A stretch of 64,000 nucleotides of DNA from Hydrogenophaga pseudoflava (GTDB lineage: Bacteria > Pseudomonadota > Gammaproteobacteria > Burkholderiales > Burkholderiaceae_C), in assembly GCF_031020795.1 (NCBI RefSeq), contig NZ_JAVHJP010000005.1, forward strand, positions 254,834-318,833, written 5' to 3'. Under the pieces are notes generated by a model that saw only the letters and a program-made list of their open reading frames with translations, was not told the origin of the DNA and ran no database searches. The position numbers were made by a program, and so were the translations under genes. This document shows positions 8,994 to 17,023 of this stretch, piece by piece (within the stretch, counting starts at the first letter, position 1; the number at the start of each line of letters is the position of its first letter).

Positions 8994-9278
8994 ATGGCTT
9001 TGAGCTCTTCGCCGCCCTGCCGCGCCGGTTGTGCGGCGTGTTGCATCGCGCCCTCGATCAGCAGCCCCCTGCCGGGCCTGCCGGGCGGCAAGCCAGCGGG
9101 CATGCCCTGCCCCCACCTGGACGAGGCCCTGCGCTGCCGCCTGTTCGGCCGCCCCGAGCGGCCTGCGGTGTGTGGCTCACTGCCGCCCAGTGCCGAGATG
9201 TGCGGCGACACCCGCGAACACGCGCTGCATTTTCTGCAGCGGCTGGAGCAGGCTACACAACCGATTTCGCGCAGATGA
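8994..9278 (+). CDS. YkgJ-family cysteine-cluster protein
   Basis: A 94-residue protein with clustered cysteines: CRAGCAACC near the N-terminus, CPHLDEALRC in the middle and C-x(8)-C (CGSLPPSAEMC) towards the end. This is the zinc- or iron-chelating YkgJ pattern (Fe-S or Zn binding presumed; function unproven). It is divergent from mprF with about 50 bp between starts and overlaps the end of the convergent hydrolase gene by 26 bp. Its frame ends in a normal TGA. Confidence 0.75.
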   Translation: MALSSSPPCRAGCAACCIAPSISSPLPGLPGGKPAGMPCPHLDEALRCRLFGRPERPAVCGSLPPSAEMCGDTREHALHFLQRLEQATQPISRR

Positions 9279-10170
9279 AGTCGGCCACCTGGGCACCCAC
9301 CGGCGCCGCCAGCGCGTCCGGCAGCAGGTGCCCCATGTCCAGCACCGTCAGACGGGCCCCCGGAATCAACCGCGCCAGCGCCTGACCGTGGGCCAGGGGC
9401 AGGCAGGGGTCTTCGGCACCGTGCAGCACCAGGGTGGGCACCCGCAGTTGCGGCAGCCAGCCGGTGCGTGGCGCCGCGCGGTCCACCGCCAGGGCGTGCT
9501 GCATGGCGGCCAGCGGCTGGTGTCCGGCCGAGGCCGCCGCGCGAGCCTGTTCGCGCACGGTGTCGGCGGGGAACGGGTGGGAGCCGCCATGGAACACCGA
9601 CCAACCCCGCACGGCCACCTCGTCTGGCGGCAGGCCGCGGGCGCGCACCGAGGTCTCCAGCAAGGCCTGCAGAAAACCCGGTGCCGGCCCGGGCAGCCCG
9701 TCGGTGGGCACCGGCCGCCCCAGCGTGGCGGCCATGTAGGGCCGGTGGTCGGGCGAACTGCCCAGCAGCACCAGGCGGTCCACGCGCTGCGGGTGTTCGT
9801 GCGCCAGGTGCTGCGCGATGTAGCCGCCCATGGACCAACCCAACACCGACGCCCGCGCCAGACCCCATGCATGAAGCACGCGCAGTGCATCGGCCACCAG
9901 GTCGCCCAGTGCATACGGCGGCGCGTGCAGCGGGTGCACGAAGGAGCGGCCGGTGTCGCGGTGGTCATAGCGCAGCACCCGGCAGCCGGCCTGCACCAGC
10001 GCCGCCACGAAGCCCGGCGGCCAGAAATGCGCCGGGTTCATCGCCCCCATCACCAGCAGCACCGGCGGCCCGTCGGACGGCCCGCCGGCGTCGCTGAACA
10101 GATCGCCCAGCCCGGGCACAGGAACGCGCCGCGGCTCCCAGTGGATGGTGTTCATGGTCCCTGTGTTCAT
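9253..10170 (-). CDS. Alpha/beta-fold hydrolase
   Basis: A 305-residue soluble hydrolase. The nucleophile elbow GWSMGG (about residues 111-116) and the oxyanion segment VMGAMNPAHFW near residue 40 are clear; a C-terminal AEDPCLPLAHG and LDMGHLLPDAL supply the acid and histidine. This is the pattern of the MhpC/PcaD-like esterase or lactonase group; the substrate is unknown. A second in-frame ATG at 10153-10155 is also possible. It lies downstream of a terminator that ends the yceI transcript, so it probably has its own promoter. Confidence 0.82.
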   Translation of the reverse strand: MNTGTMNTIHWEPRRVPVPGLGDLFSDAGGPSDGPPVLLVMGAMNPAHFWPPGFVAALVQAGCRVLRYDHRDTGRSFVHPLHAPPYALGDLVADALRVLHAWGLARASVLGWSMGGYIAQHLAHEHPQRVDRLVLLGSSPDHRPYMAATLGRPVPTDGLPGPAPGFLQALLETSVRARGLPPDEVAVRGWSVFHGGSHPFPADTVREQARAAASAGHQPLAAMQHALAVDRAAPRTGWLPQLRVPTLVLHGAEDPCLPLAHGQALARLIPGARLTVLDMGHLLPDALAAPVGAQVADFICAKSVV

Positions 10171-10197
10171 CGCCCGTTTGTACCCCAGCCCAAAAAC

Positions 10198-10223
10198 AAA
10201 AGGCCCGCAACAGCGGGCCTTTT
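10198..10223 (-). terminator. Rho-independent terminator after yceI
   Basis: Perfect inverted repeat AAAAGGCCCGC / GCGGGCCTTTT with a four-base loop. On the minus strand it is followed by a T-rich run, so it fits termination of the minus-strand yceI transcript. Confidence 0.85.
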
Positions 10224-10246
10224 GTCCGGGGACGGTGGCGCAGGGA

Positions 10247-10819
10247 TTACTGCTTGACCGCTTCCACCTGCAGCACCAGGCGCACGTTCTTGGGGAAGCC
10301 CCAGTCGATGCCGTAATTCACGCCGAAGGCGGTGCGGTCGATGGTGGCCTCGAAGTCGCCGCCGCAGACTTCGCGCTTGAGCATGGGGTTGTCGTAGCAG
10401 TTGAACTGCGTGGCCTTGAGGGCGACGGGCTGGGTCTTGCCGGCGATGGTCAGGTTGCCTTCCACGGCCGAGACCTTGTCGCCGCTGAAGACGAACTTGC
10501 TGGAGACGAACTGGGCCTTGGGAAATTTCTCGGCGTTCAGGATCTCGGCGCTGGCCAGGTGCTTGTCGAACATGGCGGTGCCGGAGTTCACCGAGGCGAT
10601 GTCGAGGCTGATGTCGACCTTGCCGGTCTTGGCCGCCTTGTCGAAGCTGACCTTGCCTTCCTTCTTGTCGAAGCGGGCGCGGTTGGTCGTGGCGCCGAAG
10701 TGGCCGATCTCGAAGGTGGCGAAGGTGTGGGTCGGGTCGATCGCGTAGTCGGCGGCCTGGGCGACGCCGGCGGTGGACAGCACGGCCGCGGCGGCCAGCA
10801 GGGACAGGGACTTGCGCAT
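10247..10819 (-). CDS. YceI-family periplasmic protein (first of two)
   Basis: A 190-residue protein with a signal peptide cleaved after AQA (about residue 22), then the YceI lipocalin-like domain: DYAIDPTHTFATFEIGHFG, the SVNSGTAMFDKHL block and a C-terminal GFPKNVRLVLQVEA strand. YceI proteins bind long isoprenoid chains in the periplasm. The start (10817-10819) is chosen by the signal peptide. It is the last gene of a three-gene unit with a second yceI and a cytochrome b561 and is followed by a strong terminator. Confidence 0.9.
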   Translation of the reverse strand: MRKSLSLLAAAAVLSTAGVAQAADYAIDPTHTFATFEIGHFGATTNRARFDKKEGKVSFDKAAKTGKVDISLDIASVNSGTAMFDKHLASAEILNAEKFPKAQFVSSKFVFSGDKVSAVEGNLTIAGKTQPVALKATQFNCYDNPMLKREVCGGDFEATIDRTAFGVNYGIDWGFPKNVRLVLQVEAVKQ

Positions 10820-10866
10820 GGTTGAACTCCTGGATTGAGGTTGGAAACGGAAACGGGAAACGGACA

Positions 10867-11430
10867 TCAGAGCTTGGGCACGCCGGTCAGGGCGATCTTG
10901 AATTTCACCTGCACCTCGTCGGCGACCATCGAGGTGTCGGCCCACTCCTTCTCGCCGATGCGGAAGGTCAGGCGCTTGATCGGGAAGGCGCCGCTGGCCA
11001 CGGTGGTGGCGCCGTTCTGCGCCAGCGTGACCGGCACGACCACGTCGCTGCTCACGCCCTTGATGCTCAGCTTGCCAGCGACTTCGTACTTCGTGGCGTC
11101 GATGCGCTTGATGGCACTGGACTGGAAGGTGGCCTTGGGGAACTGGGCCACGTTGAACCAGGAGGCCTTGGGCAACTCGGCGTTGGCCTCGCGGCTGATG
11201 TCGGCGCTGCCGGTGTCCACGGTGAAGGCGATGCTGCTGCTGGCCAGCTTGGCCGGGTCGAACGCCACCTGGGCGCTGAAGCTCTTGAACTTGCCGTCCA
11301 CCGGCACGCCCATCTGGCGGCTGGTGAAGGCGACCTCGCTCTGGGCGGGCACGAGGGCCTGCTGCGCCTGCACGGCCAGCGGCGAGACGCTTGCGGCGAC
11401 CAGCGCCAGGGAAAGAAGACGGGTGTTCAT
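10867..11430 (-). CDS. YceI-family periplasmic protein (second of two)
   Basis: A 187-residue secreted YceI homologue: signal peptide ending AQA (about residues 1-22), then SEVAFTSRQMGVPVDGKF and KASWFNVAQFPKATFQS, which are typical of the domain. It differs clearly from the downstream copy, so the pair is not a recent duplication. It lies 47 bp upstream of the other yceI and 19 bp downstream of the cytochrome b561 gene. Pairs of YceI with a b561 cytochrome suggest handling of a quinone-like molecule near a membrane redox protein; this is inference from neighbourhood. Confidence 0.9.
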   Translation of the reverse strand: MNTRLLSLALVAASVSPLAVQAQQALVPAQSEVAFTSRQMGVPVDGKFKSFSAQVAFDPAKLASSSIAFTVDTGSADISREANAELPKASWFNVAQFPKATFQSSAIKRIDATKYEVAGKLSIKGVSSDVVVPVTLAQNGATTVASGAFPIKRLTFRIGEKEWADTSMVADEVQVKFKIALTGVPKL

Positions 11431-11449
11431 GAAAAGACTCCTGGGAAGG

Positions 11450-12004
11450 TCAGCGGCTGAAACCCATGCGGGACATCAGGCCGTCGCGATCGACAAAGTG
11501 GTGCTTGAGCGCTCCGGCCACATGCAGCAGCACCAGGCCGGCCATGGACAGGGCCGCGATCTTGTGGGCTTCCTTGAGCGCGTCGGCCAGGCCTTCGCTC
11601 ACCGGCACAAAGTCGGGCAGCGGCAGCACCCCGAACAGCACCACCGGGAAACCGGCGGCCGAGCTGAAGGCCCAGCCGCTCAGCGGCACCGCGAAGAACA
11701 GCGCGTAGAGGCCGATGTGGGTGGCGTGGTGGGCCAGCTTCTGCCAGCCGGGCATGGCCGCCTCGATGGCCGAGGGCAGTGCCGGTGGCGATTTCAGGAT
11801 GCGTGTCAGCAGGCGGAACGCCGAGAAAGCGAGCACCAGCACACCCGCCCACTTGTGCCAGCTGTAGTACTGCAGCCGGGCGGGCGAGAAGGGCAGGTCC
11901 GCCATGTAGATGCCCAGCGCGAAGTTGCCCGCGATGAGCAGGGCCAGCGCCCAGTGCAGGGTCCGGGCCAGCGGGTGGTAGCGGGTGATGGAGGAGGTAG
12001 CCAT
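11450..12004 (-). CDS. Cytochrome b561-family membrane protein
   Basis: A 184-residue protein with four predicted membrane helices and histidines placed as in bacterial cytochrome b561: YHPLARTLHWALAL at the N-terminus, WHKWAGVL near residue 50, and HKIAALSMAGLVLLHVAGALKHH near the end, which would bind two b hemes. It would pass electrons between ubiquinol and periplasmic acceptors. It heads the operon with two yceI genes. The start ATG (12002-12004) gives a normal-length protein. A divergent CRP-family regulator begins 138 bp away. Confidence 0.87.
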   Translation of the reverse strand: MATSSITRYHPLARTLHWALALLIAGNFALGIYMADLPFSPARLQYYSWHKWAGVLVLAFSAFRLLTRILKSPPALPSAIEAAMPGWQKLAHHATHIGLYALFFAVPLSGWAFSSAAGFPVVLFGVLPLPDFVPVSEGLADALKEAHKIAALSMAGLVLLHVAGALKHHFVDRDGLMSRMGFSR

Positions 12005-12141
12005 GGCGGCAGTGTAGGGAGGGGCCTGCCCGCTCAGGTCGAAAGCGCTTGAAGCCTGAATTCAAAAAATTCGAATGAACTTTGGCCGCGCGTTCGCATC
12101 TCCACCCTCTGGACACGCCCCCCGCACCTACAATGCGCCGC

Positions 12142-12795
12142 ATGTCCCAGACCGCCCCGCCCGACCTGCTGACGCTGTACCCGGCACTGGCTGCACTGCC
12201 GGGAGTGGTGGCCCGACTCGCACCGATGACCGTGCCCGCCGGCACCCGGCTGTTCCGCGAGAACGACCCTTGCCAGGGCTTCCCGCTGGTGCTGGCCGGC
12301 GAAGTGAAGGTCTCGCGCAGCGCCCCCAATGGCCGCGAGCTGGAGCTCTACCGGGTCGCGCCCGGCGAGATGTGCCTGGTGTCCTCGGCCGGCCTGTTCG
12401 CCCACCAGCCGCTGACCGCGCGCGGCGTCGCCACCAGCGAGACCACGCTGTGCCTGCTGCCGCCGCCGGACTTCCAGGCCGCGCTGGCCGACACCGGCTT
12501 CCGCGAATACGTGCTCGGCCTGTTCGCGGCGCGCATGGCCGACCTCACCGGCCTGATCGAGGCCATCGCCTTCCAGCGCCTGGACAGCCGCCTGGCCGGC
12601 GCCCTGCTCGGCCACGGCCAGACGCTCAGGACCACCCACCAGGCCCTGGCCGACGAGCTGGGCACGGTGCGCGAGATTGTCACGCGGCTGCTGCACCGCT
12701 TCGAGCGCGACGGCCTGGTCGAACTCTCGCGCGAGAGCATCACGATCAAGGACAGCGCCGGTCTGCGCACGCTCGCCGCCGGCCAGCCCGCCTGA
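12142..12795 (+). CDS. Crp/Fnr-family transcriptional regulator
   Basis: A 217-residue regulator with an N-terminal cyclic-nucleotide-type beta-roll (about residues 15-125), a dimerisation helix and a C-terminal winged helix. The recognition helix TVREIVTRLLHRF has R177, E178 and R182 in the same spacing that E. coli CRP uses to read TGTGA. The N-terminal cysteine cluster of FNR is absent, so an Fe-S sensor is unlikely; three scattered cysteines remain. I chose ATG 12142 (MSQTAPP); ATG 12133 is also possible. It is divergent from the cytochrome b561/yceI unit and followed by a TGTGA palindrome and a small membrane protein. Confidence 0.85.
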   Translation: MSQTAPPDLLTLYPALAALPGVVARLAPMTVPAGTRLFRENDPCQGFPLVLAGEVKVSRSAPNGRELELYRVAPGEMCLVSSAGLFAHQPLTARGVATSETTLCLLPPPDFQAALADTGFREYVLGLFAARMADLTGLIEAIAFQRLDSRLAGALLGHGQTLRTTHQALADELGTVREIVTRLLHRFERDGLVELSRESITIKDSAGLRTLAAGQPA

Positions 12796-12816
12796 GCCGG
12801 GCCTGGCTTTTTCCTG

Positions 12817-12832
12817 TGTGACCGTGGTCACA
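12817..12832. promoter_or_regulatory. CRP-type palindromic operator
   Basis: TGTGACCGTGGTCACA is a perfect palindrome (TGTGACC-GT-GGTCACA) with CRP-class half sites. It lies just after the Crp-family gene and 64 bp before the start of the DUF2892 gene, where an activator could act on a CAATAC-like -10 near 12857. Confidence 0.75.
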
Positions 12833-12895
12833 GACCGGACGGGGCCACCACGGCTCCAATACGTCCGCACCCTCTTTCACTCACAGGAGCTTCAC

Positions 12896-13084
12896 ATGAC
12901 CAAGAACGTTGGCGGCGTCGACCGCACCCTCCGCATCGTCGTCGGCCTCGCCCTCATCGCGGCCGCCGCCACCGGCGCTGTCGGCGTCTGGGGCTACATC
13001 GGCGTCGTGCCCCTGCTCACCGGCCTGGTGGGCTGGTGCCCGCCGTATGCCCTGCTCGGCTTCAATACCTGTAAAACCAGGTAA
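12896..13084 (+). CDS. DUF2892 (YgaP-like) small inner-membrane protein
   Basis: A 62-residue protein with the DUF2892 signature: NVGGVDRTLRIVVGLALI, a first membrane helix, a turn, a second helix and the ending LLGFNTCKTR with a conserved cysteine. The domain is often the membrane part of rhodanese-linked proteins such as YgaP, but no rhodanese is encoded here. It has a fair Shine-Dalgarno (CAGGAG) before ATG 12896. The perfect TGTGA palindrome upstream suggests control by the adjacent Crp-family regulator. Confidence 0.85.
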   Translation: MTKNVGGVDRTLRIVVGLALIAAAATGAVGVWGYIGVVPLLTGLVGWCPPYALLGFNTCKTR

Positions 13085-13085
13085 C

Positions 13086-13160
13086 CCCCTGCGCCGCTGC
13101 GCGGCTTCCCCCCTTGAGGGGGAACATCATGTGCGGCCCGGCGAAGCCGGTTCCGCCGTG
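13086..13160. repeat. Short GC-rich intergenic repeat-like block
   Basis: CCCCCTGCGCCGCTGCGCGG is followed by CCCCCCTTGAGGGGG and CGGCCCGGCGAAGCCGG. It resembles the dispersed repeats at 31-102 and 40434-40535 in layout (CCGCTGCGCGG, then a C-run/G-run palindrome, then GGCCCGGCG), though the sequence has diverged. No gene is visible between 13085 and 13284. Confidence 0.4.
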
Positions 13161-13284
13161 ATTGCTGGAGCCAGGCACTTCGCTCCTGACACCTGGCTTG
13201 TCCGTCCTGCGACAGCCCGCATGCCGTGTCCGCGCGACCATGTCCGCCCAGCCGCGCACCCCGACGCGGCGCAGGAGACACGCC

Positions 13285-14058
13285 ATGCTCAACATCCCTT
13301 CGCTCAAGGACTCGGTCAGCGCCGAGGAATGGCAGCTGCGCTGCGACCTCGCGGCCTGCTACCGGCTCGTGGCCGCCTACGGCTGGTCCGACTTGGTGTT
13401 CACCCACATCAGCGCCAAGCTGCCCGACAGCGTCACCGGCGGCGAGCACCAGTTCCTGATCAACCCCTACGGGTTGATGTTCGACGAGATCACGGCGTCC
13501 AGCCTGGTCAAGGTCGACATGCAGTGCAACAAGCTGATCGACTCGCCCTTCCCGGTCAACCCGGCCGGCTTCGTCATCCACAGCGCGGTGCACGAGGCAC
13601 GGCCCGAGGTGCAGTGCGTGCTGCACACCCACACCCGCGCGGGCGTGGCGGTCAGCGCGCAGAAGGCCGGCATCCTGCCCATCAGCCAGCAGAGCAGCTT
13701 CGTGCTCGCCTCGCTGGCCTACCACGACTACGAAGGCGTGGCCTTCCGCCCCGACGAGAAGCCGCGCCTGCAGGCCGACCTGGGCCGCGCCAACTTCCTG
13801 GTGCTGCGCAACCACGGCCTGCTGACCGTCGGCACGTCGATCCCCGACGCCTTCCTCTCGATGTACACCTTCGAGAACACCTGCCGCATCCAGATCGACG
13901 CGCTGGCCGGCGGCGGTGAACTCACCCAGGTGGACCCACGCATCCTCGCGGGCATGGCCGAGGTGATGAAGATCGCGACCGCGGGCCAGGGCGCGATGCT
14001 CGCCTGGCCCGCGCTGCTGCGCAAGCTGGACCGCAGCGACCCGTCGTACAAGACTTGA
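13285..14058 (+). CDS. Class II aldolase/adducin-family protein
   Basis: A 257-residue cytoplasmic protein with the class II aldolase fold: AAYGWSDLVFTHISAKLP near the N-terminus, HTHTRAGVAVSAQ (zinc-binding histidines) around residue 115, and LRNHGLLTVGTSIPDAF around 175. Family members cleave or epimerise sugar phosphates, or lack metal chemistry, as in adducin-like proteins; the substrate is not evident. ATG 13285 is preceded by CAGGAGA, a good ribosome-binding site. It converges on the glutamine-synthetase-like gene. Confidence 0.87.
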   Translation: MLNIPSLKDSVSAEEWQLRCDLAACYRLVAAYGWSDLVFTHISAKLPDSVTGGEHQFLINPYGLMFDEITASSLVKVDMQCNKLIDSPFPVNPAGFVIHSAVHEARPEVQCVLHTHTRAGVAVSAQKAGILPISQQSSFVLASLAYHDYEGVAFRPDEKPRLQADLGRANFLVLRNHGLLTVGTSIPDAFLSMYTFENTCRIQIDALAGGGELTQVDPRILAGMAEVMKIATAGQGAMLAWPALLRKLDRSDPSYKT

Positions 14059-14079
14059 GCAGACTCGGCCTGAGCGGTC

Positions 14080-15420
14080 TCAGAACCCGTCCGCGTAGCG
14101 CTCCAGTTCCCAGTCGCTCACCTGCTGCGCGTAGGCGTCCCACTCGGCGCGCTTGAGCGCCAGGAACTGCTCGCAGAAGGCCTCGCCCAGGTCGTCGCGC
14201 AGCAGGGCGTCGGCGCGCAGCGCGGCCAGCGCCTCGTGCAGGTCGCGCGGCAGGCGTGGCGGCATCGGGTCGCCTGCCGCGTGGCGCTGGTACAGGTCGG
14301 CGTCGCAGGCCTCGGGCGCCGGCAGGTCGCGGTCGATGCCGTCCAGCCCCGCGGCCAGCGTGGCCGCCAGCGCCGCATAGACATTGCACGACGCGTCGGG
14401 CAGCCGCCATTCGAGCCGGCCCTCCACCGTGCGCAACACGCAGGTCCGGTTGTTCTCGCCCACCGCCTTCCACACCGGTGACCAGGTGGTGCCCGAGGCG
14501 CTCTCGCTGACCGCCAGGCGTTTGTAGCTGTTGACCGTGGGCGCGCACAGCGCTGCCAGCGCATCGCCGTGTTCGAGCAAGCCCGCGGCGAAGCGCAGGC
14601 CCAGCGGGCTCAGCCCCATCGGACCGCCGGCATCGGCCATCAGCGGGCAACCCAGTTCGTCGGTCAGGCTGATGTGGAAGTGCAGGCCGCTGCCCGGCGC
14701 GTTCGCCAGTGGCTTGGGCATGCAGGAGAACACCATGCCGTGCTGGTCGGCCACGGCGTGCGCGGTCAGCTTGAACAGCTGGAAGCGGTCGGCCGCGGCG
14801 AGCGCCTCGTCGTGGCGGTAGTTGATCTCGTACTGGCCGGTGGCGTCCTCGTGGTCCGTCTGCTGCAGCCCGAAGCCCAGGGCTGTGAGGTGGCGGCGCA
14901 TGTCGTCCAGAAAGCCGTGGTTGCGCACCATGGCCTTGAGGTCGTAGGACGGCTTGTCCAGCCTGTCCTCGGCATCGGCCACGCCCCATCGGCCGTCCTC
15001 GCCGCGGCGCAGCAGGAAGAACTCGGGTTCGATGCCGACATGGAAGGTCCAGCCGCGCTCGCGCAGCCGCGCCAGTTGTCGCTGCAGCACCTGCCGCGAA
15101 CAGGTGTCCAGGGGTTCGCCCCCCGCAAAGCCGTCGCACACCGCGTGCGCCACGCCCGGCAGCCAGGGCAGCGGCCGCAAGCTGTCGGGCACCACGCGGC
15201 CGTGGTATTCGCTGCGCGGCCCCATGCGCGGCAGGCCGGTGCCCACGATGCTCGGGCCGGCGAAGCCCGCGCCGCTGGCCACCGCCGCAGGCAGCGCCTC
15301 CAGCGGCAGCAGCTTGCCCTTGGGCACGCCGTGCAGGTCGGTGAAGGTGGCCATCACCGAATGCACGCCCTGCACGTGCAGGGCCTCGATGCGCTGCGCC
15401 AGCGTGAACATGGGCGTCAT
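14080..15420 (-). CDS. Glutamine-synthetase-family protein (type III / GlnT-like amine ligase)
   Basis: A 446-residue member of the glutamine synthetase superfamily. It has FTDLHGVPKGKLLP (about residues 26-39), the metal-ligand segment GIEPEFFLL, HEDATGQYEINYRHDEAL and the SGLHFHISL ATP-site motif. It is distinct from the PuuA homologue at 24163-25536, and lacks the adenylylation-loop look of assimilatory GlnA. Its stop codon is far from other genes, but its start lies 4 bp from the end of puuC, so the two are probably co-transcribed. A gamma-glutamyl ligase for a polyamine or another amine is likely; true glutamine synthesis cannot be excluded. Confidence 0.8.
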   Translation of the reverse strand: MTPMFTLAQRIEALHVQGVHSVMATFTDLHGVPKGKLLPLEALPAAVASGAGFAGPSIVGTGLPRMGPRSEYHGRVVPDSLRPLPWLPGVAHAVCDGFAGGEPLDTCSRQVLQRQLARLRERGWTFHVGIEPEFFLLRRGEDGRWGVADAEDRLDKPSYDLKAMVRNHGFLDDMRRHLTALGFGLQQTDHEDATGQYEINYRHDEALAAADRFQLFKLTAHAVADQHGMVFSCMPKPLANAPGSGLHFHISLTDELGCPLMADAGGPMGLSPLGLRFAAGLLEHGDALAALCAPTVNSYKRLAVSESASGTTWSPVWKAVGENNRTCVLRTVEGRLEWRLPDASCNVYAALAATLAAGLDGIDRDLPAPEACDADLYQRHAAGDPMPPRLPRDLHEALAALRADALLRDDLGEAFCEQFLALKRAEWDAYAQQVSDWELERYADGF

Positions 15421-15424
15421 CGCG

Positions 15425-16903
15425 TCACACCGGGCTGTCGATGCGGATCCAGGTGGTCTTGGTCTCGGTGTACTTGTCGAACGCGTGCAGCGACTTGTCG
15501 CGCCCCACCCCGCTCTGCTTGAAGCCACCGAAAGGCACCGTGATGTCGTCCTCGTCGTACTGGTTCACGTGCACCGTGCCCGCGCGCAGCGCACGCGCCA
15601 CGCCGTGGGCCTTGTTGATGTCGCGCGTCCACACCGCGGCCTGCAGGCCGTAGATGTTGTTGTTGGCCTGTTTCACCACGTCGGCCGCGTCGGTGAACGA
15701 GAGCACCGACAGCACCGGGCCGAAGATCTCCTCGCGCGCGATCGTCATGCTGTTGGTCACGCCGTCGAAGATGGTGGGCTGCACGTAGCAGCCGCCGGCC
15801 ACGGGCGCCACGCGCTCGCCACCGGCCAGCAGCTTCGCGCCTTCGCTCTGGCCCAGGCCGATGTAGCGCATCACGTTGTCGAGCTGCACCTGGTCGACGA
15901 TGGCGCCCATGACGGTGTTCTTGTCCAGCGGATTGGCCGGCTGGTACTGGGGCACCAGCTTGAGCGCCTTCTCCAAGAAAGCCTCCTTGATCGAGGCCTC
16001 GACGAACAGGCGCGAGGGCGCGTTGCAGCTCTCGCCCTGGTTGAAAAAGATGCTGCCCACCGAGGCCTCCACCGCCTTGTCCAGGTCGGGGCAATCGGCG
16101 AACACGATGTTGGGCGACTTGCCGCCCAGCTCGGTCCAGGCGCGCTTGAGGTTGCTCTGCCCGGCCATCACGTGAATCTGCTTGCCCACGCGCGTGCTGC
16201 CGGTGAAGGCGATGCAGTCCACGTCCATGTGCAGCGCCAGCGGCGAACCGGCCTCGGGCCCCAGACCCGTCACCACGTTGAACACGCCGGCGGGGATGCC
16301 GGCCTCCAGCGCCAGCTCGGCCAGCTTGAGCGCCGTCAGCGGGCTCTTCTCCGACGGCTTGAGCACCACCGAATTGCCCGCGGCCAGGGCCGGCGCGATC
16401 TTCCACGCGGCCATGATCATCGGGTAGTTCCAGGGCACGATCACGCCGACCACGCCCACCGGCTCGCGGGTGATCAGGGCCAGCGCCGTGTCGGGCGTGG
16501 GCGCGATTTCGTCGTAGACCTTGTCCACCGCCTCGCCGTACCAGCGGATGCAGTTGGCCGCGCTGTTCACGTCCACGCCCTTGGCGTACTTCACCGGCTT
16601 GCCCATGTCGAGCGACTCGGTCAGTGCCAGCAGATCGCCATTGGCCTGGATCAGCTCGGCGAACTTGATCAGGGTGCGCTTGCGCGCAGCGGGCGCCTTG
16701 CCGGCCCAGCGGCGGTCTTCAAACGCGGCGCGGGCGGCGGCCACGGCGGCGTCGATGTCGGCCTGGCCGCAGCGGGCCACCTGGGTCAGCACGCGGCCGT
16801 CGACCGGGGAAATGCAGTCGAAGGTCTGGCCATCGCGCGCGGCGACGCGCTCACCGTTGATGAGGGCGCGGCCGTCGAAGGAAGGGATGGTGGTGTCGGA
16901 CAT
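15425..16903 (-). CDS. puuC: NAD(P)-dependent aldehyde dehydrogenase, PuuC-like
   Basis: A 492-residue aldehyde dehydrogenase of normal length. It shows PWNYPMIMAAWKIAPALAAGN, the catalytic glutamate in ELGGKSPN (about residue 259) and the catalytic cysteine in NQGESCNA (about residue 293). PuuC-type enzymes oxidise gamma-glutamyl-gamma-aminobutyraldehyde, and often 3-hydroxypropanal and other aldehydes. Genomic setting in a pot/puu locus supports the polyamine role. The start is ATG 16901-16903 (MSDTT), after a weak upstream alternative. It is upstream of and nearly abuts the GlnT-like gene. Confidence 0.87.
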   Translation of the reverse strand: MSDTTIPSFDGRALINGERVAARDGQTFDCISPVDGRVLTQVARCGQADIDAAVAAARAAFEDRRWAGKAPAARKRTLIKFAELIQANGDLLALTESLDMGKPVKYAKGVDVNSAANCIRWYGEAVDKVYDEIAPTPDTALALITREPVGVVGVIVPWNYPMIMAAWKIAPALAAGNSVVLKPSEKSPLTALKLAELALEAGIPAGVFNVVTGLGPEAGSPLALHMDVDCIAFTGSTRVGKQIHVMAGQSNLKRAWTELGGKSPNIVFADCPDLDKAVEASVGSIFFNQGESCNAPSRLFVEASIKEAFLEKALKLVPQYQPANPLDKNTVMGAIVDQVQLDNVMRYIGLGQSEGAKLLAGGERVAPVAGGCYVQPTIFDGVTNSMTIAREEIFGPVLSVLSFTDAADVVKQANNNIYGLQAAVWTRDINKAHGVARALRAGTVHVNQYDEDDITVPFGGFKQSGVGRDKSLHAFDKYTETKTTWIRIDSPV

Positions 16904-17023
16904 GGGCACGGGTCTCCACATTGAAGTGGCACCATGCTAAGGCAGCATCCGGCCAATTGTTGCGTCCACTTGGAACACCCGGAGAGCCGGAGTGGACTCA
17001 GCGGCGGCGCACGGAGCGCCCGG

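Noticed and set aside
14954-16924. A 656-codon plus-strand frame opposite puuC and the GlnT-like gene
   Set aside because: Rich in Arg, His and Val as expected from reverse complements of GC-rich genes, and fully overlapped by two well-supported enzymes.
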